Positions 1 through 5,540 of a DNA stretch of 7,577 nucleotides are shown here, piece by piece. Origin of the DNA: an uncultured Blautia sp. Its GTDB lineage: Bacteria; Bacillota; Clostridia; Lachnospirales; Lachnospiraceae. The notes beneath the pieces were generated by a model that was not told where the DNA came from, ran no database searches, and saw only the letters and a program-made list of their open reading frames with translations. Position numbers and translations under genes: made by a program. The DNA is taken from contig CALCDJ010000044.1 in NCBI GenBank assembly GCA_937900135.1, positions 1 through 7,577 on the forward strand, read 5' to 3'. How positions within the stretch are numbered: the first letter of the stretch is position 1; each line of letters starts with the position of its first letter.

Positions 1-10
1 ACATCTTCAT
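1..10 (-). CDS. Start of next gene, possibly VirD4/TraG coupling protein (cut by window edge)
   Basis: Only ATG-AAG-ATG is visible before the window ends. An AGGGAGG ribosome binding site lies at the right distance upstream, just after the stop of the 103-aa gene, so a real gene very likely starts here. No domain can be read. In clostridial ICEs with this order (relaxase, PcfB, ArdC-like protein) the next large gene is commonly the VirD4/TraG-type coupling ATPase; that identity is positional inference only. An in-frame ATG two codons earlier is less likely because it sits directly on the Shine-Dalgarno sequence. Confidence 0.4.
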
Positions 11-28
11 AGACATCCCTCCCTTCTG

Positions 29-340
29 CTACCAGAAGAAGCGCCTGCTGGTGTTCGGTTTCATGACCTTTAAGATCACACTGTCAATGCCATCGCTGTA
101 CCTGCCCATGGCCAGATACTTGTCCCGCAGCCGATTGAGGGCATTGCGAAGTTCCCGCTGTTCCCCTGTGGTGATGGGAAGCCTTTTCTCAGAAAGTTCA
201 TAGTCCCGGACTTTCTGCAGCATGGCTTCTGTAGCCGGACGAACCTTTCCCATCTGACTTTGGGCTGCCAGTTCGTCTTTTAATGCCACCGTAAACATAT
301 TTTTCATGATATTGTCTGTTTTCAAATAGTAATCTGCCAT
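29..340 (-). CDS. Small charged conserved ICE protein, 103 aa, function unknown
   Basis: The protein begins MADYYLKTDN and ends in TSRRFFW. The ATG at 340 was chosen because AAAGGAGGT sits 7-8 nt upstream; the frame stays open upstream to 388, but those extra codons read through the ribosome binding site. It is soluble and predicted mostly helical, with a charged centre around residues 44-80 (KVRDYELSEKRLP, then NRLRDKYLAMGRYSDGIDSV), and has no signal peptide or membrane segment. From memory, similar short proteins occur between the ArdC-like and coupling-protein genes of gut clostridial ICEs, but I know no assigned function. It follows the ArdC-like gene after an 81-nt gap and ends 18 nt before the next start, so it belongs to the transfer operon. 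A role as a coupling-protein or relaxosome accessory is only a guess. Confidence 0.75.
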   Translation of the reverse strand: MADYYLKTDNIMKNMFTVALKDELAAQSQMGKVRPATEAMLQKVRDYELSEKRLPITTGEQRELRNALNRLRDKYLAMGRYSDGIDSVILKVMKPNTSRRFFW

Positions 341-421
341 CTTTGGCACCTCCTTTGTTACACCCAACATACCACAAAAACCCCGCAATAGCTATCCCAA
401 CAGCGGAACTTTTTCCAGAAC

Positions 422-439
422 TTACCGCTCCGGCTGTTT
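422..439 (-). repeat. KQPER-box, copy C (coding tail only)
   Basis: AAACAGCCGGAGCG is identical to copy B over 14 bases and encodes the KQPER end of the ArdC-like protein. The similarity stops at the stop codon, so unlike copies A and B it does not extend into a ribosome binding site. Confidence 0.5.
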
Positions 440-1372
440 CTCTTTTTTCTCCTTCTTCGGTGTCTGCTTTGGCGGTTCCTCAAAGGAAAAATCATCTTTA
501 GAAAAAGTCTGCTCCTGTTCCCCGAAGTTCCGTTCCATATGGTTGCGGATGGTATAGGCTGCCTGACGCACATCATTTAAAAAGCCACGCAGTTCCTGGG
601 GATCTTTCTGCCCGTTTGCCTGCATCTCTGCTACTTTTCCAAACTGGAAACCGGACACCTCTGCCCCATACCGCTTACCGATTACATAGGCGGCACAGTA
701 TGCCTGGGCATTAACTTTCTTCCTGACATAATTCCCATCATGCTGGTCTAATGCTGCACACGCCAGTTCCCGGTTCACTGCATGGAACGTTGTATTCTCA
801 TCCATGCCATTGCGCACATAGACGGTACGCTGTTTCGGGATATACTGTGCCTGGATGCCCTCCGGCAGATTGTCTGCGATCTGCATCCGCACTGGTTGAT
901 CCTTTAGTACAGACTGTATCAGTTCTTCCATAGAACGCTGCGGACGTTCTTCCAGAGGCTTTCCACTCATCTGGCTGATGTCAAAGCCCTTACTGATGGT
1001 ATAGCCTGTGCGCATCTCCCCGTCTTTTTCATATTCCGTACTGACCATATAGGTGTATCCATGCACCCCGGATTTTGGGGAACGGTTCTCTGCCTTCCAG
1101 TAATCATAAGACTTTACCACGGTTGCCTGTGGATTCTGTCCGTAGATCAGCAGAAGGTTGGGCGTTTTCTGAGTGTTGCACTGTGCCATAAAATCCAAGA
1201 ATCCTTTTAAAGATTCTCCATTTTGGAACACTGCCTGCGCCTGGGCGTCAACCTCTGCCCACACTTCTTCCCTCTGCTGTTTTTTCATGGCTGCATATTC
1301 TTCTTTTGACAGCCGCTGCTCTACCGCCTGTTCTTCCCCTGCTCCACCTGGGATCATATTCGTTAAATCCAT
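422..1372 (-). CDS. ArdC/LtrC-like protein with degenerate zincin motif, 316 aa
   Basis: Residues about 40-130 look like the ArdC N-terminal (DUF1738-like) ssDNA-binding module: a PNLLLIYGQNPQATVV stretch at about 71-86, then SYDYWKAENR and SGVHGYTYM. Residues about 175-260 correspond to the metalloprotease-like half, where a HExxH helix is expected; the sequence there reads NRELACAALDQ (200-210), so the first histidine is Arg201 and the second is Cys205. The following AYVIGKRYGAEVSGFQFGKVAEM segment is intact. ArdC-type proteins protect incoming DNA and bind ssDNA; LtrC-like members are common beside conjugation genes. The protease activity is probably lost while the DNA-binding half is retained. 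The C-terminus is a Lys/Glu/Pro-rich tail ending EKQPER, a tag shared with two other frames in the window. The gene starts 6 nt after the PcfB stop, with AAGGTGAT as ribosome binding site. Confidence 0.78.
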   Translation of the reverse strand: MDLTNMIPGGAGEEQAVEQRLSKEEYAAMKKQQREEVWAEVDAQAQAVFQNGESLKGFLDFMAQCNTQKTPNLLLIYGQNPQATVVKSYDYWKAENRSPKSGVHGYTYMVSTEYEKDGEMRTGYTISKGFDISQMSGKPLEERPQRSMEELIQSVLKDQPVRMQIADNLPEGIQAQYIPKQRTVYVRNGMDENTTFHAVNRELACAALDQHDGNYVRKKVNAQAYCAAYVIGKRYGAEVSGFQFGKVAEMQANGQKDPQELRGFLNDVRQAAYTIRNHMERNFGEQEQTFSKDDFSFEEPPKQTPKKEKKEKQPER

Positions 1373-1378
1373 ATCACC

Positions 1379-2179
1379 TTACCTGCCTTTCACTTTTTTC
1401 TTTTTTCTCTGCTGGTTTCTCGGTTTTCTCCGACTCTTCTGTGTCTGCCTGCGCTGTTTCTGCTCGGCTTCAATCTTCTTTAGTTCCTGCCGGACAGATG
1501 GCTTGTCCCCTTTCCAGCTAGTTTCCTGCCCGGAAAAAGAAGCGCTGTTGTGCGAGGAAGGTTCGGACAGATTCTCTGCCTTCTCCGCCTGGGTAAAATT
1601 TTCCCCCGAAGGAGAAACTTCCCCTACATCAAACAAATGCTCTTCTTCATCCAGTTCAAATTCAATGGTCCCTTCCGGCAGCACCACCTTTTCGGTCTTC
1701 ACCGGAAGTTCCTCTTTCCCTTCTGTTTTCTCGGTAAACTCTGCATCAATCACACGGTCTGCTTCCCGTACTGGCGCTTGTTCTACAACCGCTTCTCCAG
1801 CTTCGGATTTTACAAAGTCCAGATTCATCTTGTCCAGCACCCGGTTTACCTTTGCTGCATCATCGGCAAACACCATGATTTCTGCGGACTTGGGATTTTT
1901 CTTATCCCGGATGACCACATACAACAGCCCTCTGGATTTGGCTTCCCCGGCAAACTCCCGCAGCCTGTCATGGGGAATGGTGAAAAACTTCATTGCCCGC
2001 TGTTCCTTTAACATCCGAAGCAGGTTGGTCTTTCCCCTGGTCTTTTTCTGATCCTTCATCACCGCTACAATCAGCACCGCCAGATTTTTTGCAATGCTTC
2101 CACTAATCCGTAAGGTATGTTCCATGCCTTCCATGGAATACCGGACAATCTGATCCGCCGCATCACCGCCATAGTTCAT
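1379..2179 (-). CDS. pcfB: PcfB family (DUF3801) conjugation protein, 266 aa
   Basis: The N-terminal 125 residues fit the PcfB/DUF3801 family: an amphipathic or hydrophobic start (about 20-41, ending SIAKNLAVLIVAVMK), a basic linker KKTRGKTNLLRML, then FFTIPHDRLREFAGEAKSRGLLYVVIRDKK and a region about 100-120 running through ADDAAKVNRVLDKMNL. PcfB of the enterococcal plasmid pCF10 is encoded in its conjugation operon; the molecular role is not well defined, and a link between relaxosome and coupling protein is the usual suggestion. Residues about 125-230 are acidic and low complexity and probably disordered; the last 35 or so are strongly basic (QQRKKKKVKGR), which would suit nucleic acid binding. 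A strong AAGGAGGTGA site overlaps the relaxase stop, giving tight coupling. The family assignment is from memory of the domain. Confidence 0.85.
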   Translation of the reverse strand: MNYGGDAADQIVRYSMEGMEHTLRISGSIAKNLAVLIVAVMKDQKKTRGKTNLLRMLKEQRAMKFFTIPHDRLREFAGEAKSRGLLYVVIRDKKNPKSAEIMVFADDAAKVNRVLDKMNLDFVKSEAGEAVVEQAPVREADRVIDAEFTEKTEGKEELPVKTEKVVLPEGTIEFELDEEEHLFDVGEVSPSGENFTQAEKAENLSEPSSHNSASFSGQETSWKGDKPSVRQELKKIEAEQKQRRQTQKSRRKPRNQQRKKKKVKGR

Positions 2180-2193
2180 ACGCTCTCACCTCC

Positions 2194-3468
2194 TTACCGA
2201 TTCCATTCTGCCTCCCTTCGCTGTTTCCCTGACATTTCCTGTACCTCCTCCTGTTCTTTTGCCTGCCTTAACCGCTCTTCCATTTCCAAGGACTGCTTTT
2301 CAATCTGCTGGCTTAAACGGATTTTCTTACGAAGTTCTTTTAACTCCCCATTGATTTCCTGAATGCGCATACCGCCCGGTTCTTTCCGGTATAATTCTCT
2401 GCGCTCTTTCATCAAAGAAAGTACCTGTTCTTCCAAGGGTTTCCGGTATGCTGCCAGCTCTTCCCTGGTGGTGATCTCTTCCTTTTGTAAAAATTCCATC
2501 TGGCTGATTCGTTTCTCCAGCCTCCGAATATCGGAACGCACTGCATAGGGAATCCGCTTTGGTTTCTTCGGAAATACCCCCATCTGATATAAATAGGAAT
2601 AGTAAAGTCTCTGAAGTCCGGTAAGTTTCCGTCTTGGAAACTGCATCTGCGTGTTTCCATACACCTGTTGGATCTTTGGACGCAGGATCTTCTCCCGGAT
2701 TTCTGCCTCCCCATATCCTTTTCCCAAGGAACGCAGACGAATATACCGCTCCATCCCCGGTGGTTTTAAGGATGGGTACTTCCGGTTCAGCTTCCAGGTA
2801 TAGCCCCGTTTCTCCATTTCTTTGACAAACTGACTCCAGGAAAAACTCACACCAATGGCATCCCGGATATCCATGCGGATGGCAGTCCTCCAAGTGGGCT
2901 TCCCTTCTGCTTCTGCTTTCCACTGGGCATAATGCATGGCTTTTCCCTGATTCGTCTGGATCACCGAAAGACCATATTTTCTGCATAATTGATCGGAAAT
3001 CTGACGCACTTCGGTAAAATAACTTTTGGCATTGCTGTGGTATTTTCTCCCATCTACCATACTCACTGAATTCCACACCAGATGATTATGGTAATGCTTC
3101 GTATTCAAGTGAGTAGTGATCACGACCTCATACTGCCCTTTCAAAAGCTGCTCTGCCAGTTCCTGTCCAATAAGATGTGCCAGTTCCGGAGATACTTCCC
3201 CTTCCGCAAAACTCTGTACCAAATGGTATCCCTGTACCCCTTCTTTTTTATGGAAACGCTCTTTTGTCTTTACCATGTCCACATAGGCATTCTCACAGGT
3301 ACACCCAATGGCATCTTCAAAAATGGTCTGTTCCGTCTTTTCCCGGTTTAATGCATAATCAATGGCTTCTTCCAGGGATCCGGCACTCTTGGTTGTCTTT
3401 GCCCGGTCTTTCACATATTCAATGGAACGGTCCAGGCGGTGGACGGGGAGAACGCTGGTATATGCCAT
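2194..3468 (-). CDS. MOB_P-type relaxase/mobilization nuclease (PF03432 family), 424 aa
   Basis: This enzyme nicks one strand at oriT and carries it covalently into the recipient. Motif I is RSIEYVKDRAKT, with Tyr18 as the probable catalytic tyrosine. A YHLVQSF segment follows at 81-87. The metal-binding three-histidine motif is HLNTKHYHNHLVWNSV at 120-135 (His120, His125, His127, His129), with DGRKYH just after. Asn122 stands where many MOB_P proteins have Asp; I believe this is common in the clostridial subfamily. A GLSVI segment at 166-170 closes the nuclease domain. The C-terminal third (about 320-424) is highly charged and predicted coiled coil, likely for contacts with partners. The ATG follows the MobC stop directly (TAGATG), so translation is coupled. 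A full-length product is present with no frameshift. Confidence 0.93.
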   Translation of the reverse strand: MAYTSVLPVHRLDRSIEYVKDRAKTTKSAGSLEEAIDYALNREKTEQTIFEDAIGCTCENAYVDMVKTKERFHKKEGVQGYHLVQSFAEGEVSPELAHLIGQELAEQLLKGQYEVVITTHLNTKHYHNHLVWNSVSMVDGRKYHSNAKSYFTEVRQISDQLCRKYGLSVIQTNQGKAMHYAQWKAEAEGKPTWRTAIRMDIRDAIGVSFSWSQFVKEMEKRGYTWKLNRKYPSLKPPGMERYIRLRSLGKGYGEAEIREKILRPKIQQVYGNTQMQFPRRKLTGLQRLYYSYLYQMGVFPKKPKRIPYAVRSDIRRLEKRISQMEFLQKEEITTREELAAYRKPLEEQVLSLMKERRELYRKEPGGMRIQEINGELKELRKKIRLSQQIEKQSLEMEERLRQAKEQEEVQEMSGKQRREAEWNR

Positions 3469-3777
3469 CTACCATTCCTCTTTCACCAGACGCCAGGTCT
3501 CTTTGGAAATCCGAAGCATTTCCTGTATGCTGGCTTCCCCTGCCCTCCCTGTTCCATTGGCGACATGAGCCAGCTGGTTCGCATTGTTGCAAAGCCCCGC
3601 GATTTTTCGAAGAAGTTCTGCGTGATGCTCACAGGGCTTTGTCTGCAGTTGTGCACCTAAGATCAGGGAACGTAAAAATTCCTCCCTGCTTAGTCCACTC
3701 TTTGCTACCTGCCCATCCAGATGGCGAAGTTCTTTCGCATTCAGACGGACAGGAACTACATGGTTTCGTTTTCTCAT
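3469..3777 (-). CDS. mobC: MobC relaxosome accessory protein, 102 aa
   Basis: The N-terminus RNHVVPVRLNAKELRHLD and the following SREEFLRSLILG match a ribbon-helix-helix DNA-binding fold (about 5-42). The C-terminal half carries the MobC signature, LLRKIAGLCNNANQLAHVAN at 55-74 (family pattern: an N-x-N-Q core followed by A-x-x-A-N). MobC proteins bind beside nic, help open the DNA and guide the relaxase. Length is typical. The gene lies directly before the relaxase with no spacer and begins 8 nt after the preceding small membrane-protein gene, using TAGGTGG as a weak ribosome binding site. The candidate oriT lies one gene upstream, as expected for a relaxosome cluster. As a ribbon-helix-helix protein it may also repress its own operon, but no operator was identified with certainty. 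Confidence 0.92.
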   Translation of the reverse strand: MRKRNHVVPVRLNAKELRHLDGQVAKSGLSREEFLRSLILGAQLQTKPCEHHAELLRKIAGLCNNANQLAHVANGTGRAGEASIQEMLRISKETWRLVKEEW

Positions 3778-3785
3778 TCAACCAC

Positions 3786-4163
3786 CTACCTTTTCTTCTT
3801 TTCTGCTGTCTCTAAGGGATACACCTGAATTCCCCTGCGTTCCATCTGCCAGAGGAATTCCCCGATCTCCCAGACCTGCCCATTCACATCTACCTGCTTT
3901 TCATCCACAAAGCGGCAAAGCCCAATCTCTTTCGTTCCGTCCTCTGCCATCATGCAAAGACTTTCCCCATCCAAAAGGATGAACCGCTTTGTCCCTTCCA
4001 TATCTCGGAACTGGATCTGTTTTGGTTCTCCCTGTTTCTGTCTGCGTATCCGCATCTGCTCCATCTGCTGATCTTCTCTCTTTCCGGCAACCACACAGCA
4101 CATCAGTCCAATGCCAAAGGCTGCACCTGCCATTGCCCCAAGAGCCATTCCTGCAAAAAACAT
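3786..4163 (-). CDS. Membrane-anchored small protein with DUF3789-like N-terminus, 125 aa
   Basis: The frame is open to 4211, but the ATG at 4163 is the convincing start because AAAGGAG lies 9 nt upstream and the added codons would run through the candidate oriT hairpin. Residues 1-27 (MFFAGMALGAMAGAAFGIGL then MCCVVAG) form one Ala/Gly-rich transmembrane helix with small-residue packing. A positive charge cluster follows (KRE, RIRRQKQ at 38-44), predicting a cytoplasmic C-terminus. Residues about 50-118 look like a small beta-rich domain (QFRDMEGTKRFILLDGESLC, then VDVNGQVWEIGEFLWQMERR). Very short DUF3789 proteins with a similar N-terminal helix are common in clostridial ICEs; this one is much longer, so the C-terminal part is an addition or a separate family. 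It sits between the candidate oriT and mobC, which suggests a relaxosome-to-membrane link, but this is inference. Confidence 0.75.
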   Translation of the reverse strand: MFFAGMALGAMAGAAFGIGLMCCVVAGKREDQQMEQMRIRRQKQGEPKQIQFRDMEGTKRFILLDGESLCMMAEDGTKEIGLCRFVDEKQVDVNGQVWEIGEFLWQMERRGIQVYPLETAEKKKR

Positions 4164-4195
4164 TTCACTTCTCTCCTTTCTCGACTGCCGGGGGA

Positions 4196-4211
4196 TTGGG
4201 GTTCTCCCCAA
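4196..4211. repeat. Inverted repeat, 6-bp arms and 4-nt loop
   Basis: TTGGGG and CCCCAA flank TTCT. There is no following T-run on either strand, so this is not an intrinsic terminator. It forms the hairpin part of the candidate oriT. Confidence 0.8.
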
Positions 4212-4214
4212 AGT

Positions 4215-4234
4215 GCGTTTGGATATCCAAACGC
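4215..4234. repeat. Perfect 20-bp palindrome
   Basis: GCGTTTGGAT is followed at once by its exact reverse complement ATCCAAACGC, with no spacer. It lies in the non-coding gap and its first three bases are the GCG of the putative nic motif. It could be a binding site for a dimeric protein such as MobC, a terminal palindrome used in strand transfer, or an operator. Confidence 0.85.
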
Positions 4235-4289
4235 TATGCTTGCAAAACCAGTTCCACCGATTTCCATCGACTCCCCCATGCAGAATCGA

Positions 4290-4616
4290 TTATGCTTCCT
4301 TTTCTTTGATCTTGATCAATCCATCTAATGTGGTACAAATGATATGCAATCGGTCTGCGGTACTAATATCTGTGTTCATCGTTCCGGTGACTTCTTTTCC
4401 ACAGACCACCACCATCCGACACCGCTTTAAGATCAAGTGGGACATCCGGTTGTATGCCTGCAAATCCTCAGCTTCCCCTTCATCCAGAAAAGGAAGAAAT
4501 CCAAACCTCGGACAAATGGGAACATATCCCAACTCATAAATCTTCCGGCAATATCGCTGCACCTTCACTCTGCTTTCTTCTGCCGGACAACACACATAGG
4601 CCATCGCCTGTTCCAT
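4290..4616 (-). CDS. DUF7768/DUF4406-like small protein, 108 aa
   Basis: The sequence pattern is an N-terminal beta strand with AYVCCPAEE (6-14), a helix with RYCRKIYELGYVPICPRFGF (21-40), LPFLDEGE, NRMSHLILKRCRMVVVCGKEVTGTM (56-80), then a DISTADRL helix and a late strand. This matches the DUF7768/DUF4406 family, related in fold to nucleoside 2-deoxyribosyltransferases. The usual family glycine/arginine after the first strand is replaced here (CCPAEES), and I cannot identify a full catalytic set, so enzymatic activity is uncertain. The ATG at 4616 is chosen because AAAGGGG lies 7 nt upstream; the frame is open to a TTG at 4670, but that start would read through the dyad at 4633-4650. These proteins are frequent in clostridial mobile elements and phages without a known role. 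It ends immediately before the candidate oriT gap. Confidence 0.72.
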   Translation of the reverse strand: MEQAMAYVCCPAEESRVKVQRYCRKIYELGYVPICPRFGFLPFLDEGEAEDLQAYNRMSHLILKRCRMVVVCGKEVTGTMNTDISTADRLHIICTTLDGLIKIKEKEA

Positions 4617-4632
4617 CGCCTCACCCCTTTCC

Positions 4633-4650
4633 TGCATCCAGGTGGATGCA
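4633..4650. repeat. Dyad 1, core CATCCAGGTGGATG
   Basis: TGCATCCA and TGGATGCA flank GG, giving 8-bp perfect arms. It sits just upstream of the Shine-Dalgarno of the DUF7768-like gene (AAAGGGG at 4624-4630), so as RNA the hairpin could affect ribosome access, and as DNA it could be an operator. The same core recurs once, 43 bp away. Confidence 0.8.
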
Positions 4651-4677
4651 CTTTTCTTCTTCTGAAACAAAGTTGGA

Positions 4678-4691
4678 CATCCATGTGGATG
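4678..4691. repeat. Dyad 2, core CATCCATGTGGATG
   Basis: CATCCA and TGGATG flank TG; the 14-bp core differs from dyad 1 at a single base. In RNA from the minus strand the stem extends to 9 pairs with one G-U. It begins 7 nt beyond the methyltransferase stop codon. No T-run follows, so a terminator is unlikely. Confidence 0.75.
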
Positions 4692-4697
4692 CCCTTG

Positions 4698-5504
4698 CTA
4701 TTTCTCGCTCTCTTCTTTTTCCTTTGCTTCCAATGCAAACTTTACACGGTCACTGCCCAGCTTATAATAAGCATCGGTCACTTCAATGCCTACTGTCTCA
4801 TAGCCTTCTTCCACCGCCGCAAGGATGGTTGTTCCTGCTCCGGCAAAGGGATCTAAGATTCTACCACCCGGCTCACAAATCTGAATGACATCTTTCATCA
4901 GCTGCAACGGTTTCTCTGTCACATGAATACGGTTCTGGGGATTTCCATAACGGAACACACCGGGAAGACAGGAAACCGGGCGGTTGATTGGCATCGGGCC
5001 ATTACTGCCCCACACAATATACTCAGCCTGCTGGCGAAAACGTCCTTTCTGCGGACGAGAGTTTCCCTTATCCCAAACCGCAGTTCCTCTCCAGATCCAG
5101 CCTGCCCACTGGAGTGCATCGGTAATAGAGGGATATTGTCTCCAGTCAATAAACAGGCAGATTGGCGCACCAACTTTACAGGCTTTCCGCGCATCGTAGA
5201 GCCACTCTGCCATCCAATGGGTCCAGGAACGCTGATCCTTGTTATCCCCATCAAAATCCGGCAGTGCATTCTCTGCCTTCATACTGCTGTATTTCTGATT
5301 AGTCGTGCGGTTTCGCTCATTCTGTTTTGTTCCCCCAGACGCATAAGGCGGATCGGTAATCACTGCATCAAAGATCCCCGGCTGAAATGCTTTCACCAGT
5401 TTCAGCGTATCTCCATGTAAAATTGTCCAGTTTTTCCCTCCGGTATATTCCTCCGGGTATGTTCCTTCTTTCAATAAGTTCCCTAACTGCAGGGTATTTT
5501 CCAT
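4698..5504 (-). CDS. Orphan beta-class DNA methyltransferase, probably N6-adenine, 268 aa
   Basis: This should transfer a methyl group from S-adenosylmethionine to an amino group of a DNA base. The catalytic motif IV TDPPYASGG (DPPY at 51-54) comes before the SAM-binding motif I LDPFAGAGTT (217-226), which is the beta-class order. Motif X-like HVTEKP is at 194-199 and motif II GIEVTDAYY at 239-247. DPPY rather than SPPY favours adenine. Residues about 60-90 and 115-175 (FIDWRQY, AVWDKGN, RQQAEYIVWG) hold the target-recognition region; specificity cannot be read. The ATG at 5504 has AAGGA 8 nt upstream; two earlier in-frame ATGs at 5513 and 5510 lie on that site. No restriction enzyme is encoded nearby, so it is a solitary enzyme as often seen in ICEs and phages, probably protecting the element from host restriction. 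The tail (LEAKEKEESEK) is charged. Confidence 0.9.
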   Translation of the reverse strand: MENTLQLGNLLKEGTYPEEYTGGKNWTILHGDTLKLVKAFQPGIFDAVITDPPYASGGTKQNERNRTTNQKYSSMKAENALPDFDGDNKDQRSWTHWMAEWLYDARKACKVGAPICLFIDWRQYPSITDALQWAGWIWRGTAVWDKGNSRPQKGRFRQQAEYIVWGSNGPMPINRPVSCLPGVFRYGNPQNRIHVTEKPLQLMKDVIQICEPGGRILDPFAGAGTTILAAVEEGYETVGIEVTDAYYKLGSDRVKFALEAKEKEESEK

Positions 5505-5513
5505 AGGCATCAT

Positions 5514-5540
5514 CCTTTCTTATCAGCGCTCCGGCTGTTT
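5514..5540 (-). repeat. KQPER-box direct repeat, copy B
   Basis: This 27-bp segment covers the last codons of the 344-aa gene (KQPER, TGA) and the ribosome binding site of the methyltransferase. It matches copy A at 6562-6588 at 21 of 27 positions, and all six differences are transitions. Confidence 0.6.

Larger units (their letters stand above)
4196..4234 (+). other. Candidate origin of transfer (oriT) with putative nic site
   Basis: On the plus strand, TTGGGG-TTCT-CCCCAA (4196-4211) forms a perfect 6-bp stem with a 4-nt loop. It runs straight into AAAGTGCG (4210-4217), then TTTGG. The layout of an inverted repeat followed at once by AAGTGCG resembles the R1162/pSC101-type nick region, where TAAGTGCG follows an inverted repeat and the cut lies after the last G. 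By analogy the cut here would be between 4217 and 4218. The site is non-coding and lies one gene upstream of mobC and the relaxase. A caution is that R1162 and pSC101 relaxases are MOB_Q whereas this relaxase looks MOB_P, so the match may be partly coincidental. Confidence 0.5.

Noticed and set aside
376..406. Terminator-like CCGC...GCGG followed by GTTTTTG on the minus strand
   Set aside because: The stem is only 4 bp with a 16-nt loop and the gap is inside an apparent operon; too weak to call a terminator or attenuator.
341..421. A minus-strand frame through the gap that translates as a membrane-like peptide (SAVGIAIAGFLWYVG)
   Set aside because: No start codon with a ribosome binding site precedes it, the frame overlaps the ArdC-like tail, and it runs through the strong Shine-Dalgarno of the 103-aa gene; probably chance.
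1173..2051. Plus-strand open frame of 292 codons
   Set aside because: It lies opposite the PcfB-like and ArdC-like genes, is a low-complexity Ser/Phe/Cys-rich translation typical of an antisense shadow, and lacks a convincing ribosome binding site.
2327..3076. Minus-strand open frame of 249 codons inside the relaxase
   Set aside because: It is a shifted frame of the relaxase gene, which has clear family motifs through the same region; the translation shows no domain.
4218..4230. RP4-like nick motif (ATCC) within the palindrome
   Set aside because: Only four or five bases match and the palindrome gives the same match on both strands; the AAAGTGCG arrangement is the better candidate.
4164..4289. 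A minus-strand promoter for the mob operon
   Set aside because: No -35/-10 pair with acceptable sequence and 16-18 nt spacing could be found by eye; a promoter may exist but cannot be supported.
4235..4297. Repeated TATGCTT at 4235-4241 and 4291-4297 as possible iterons
   Set aside because: Only two 7-mers, one of them in coding sequence; expected by chance at this scale.
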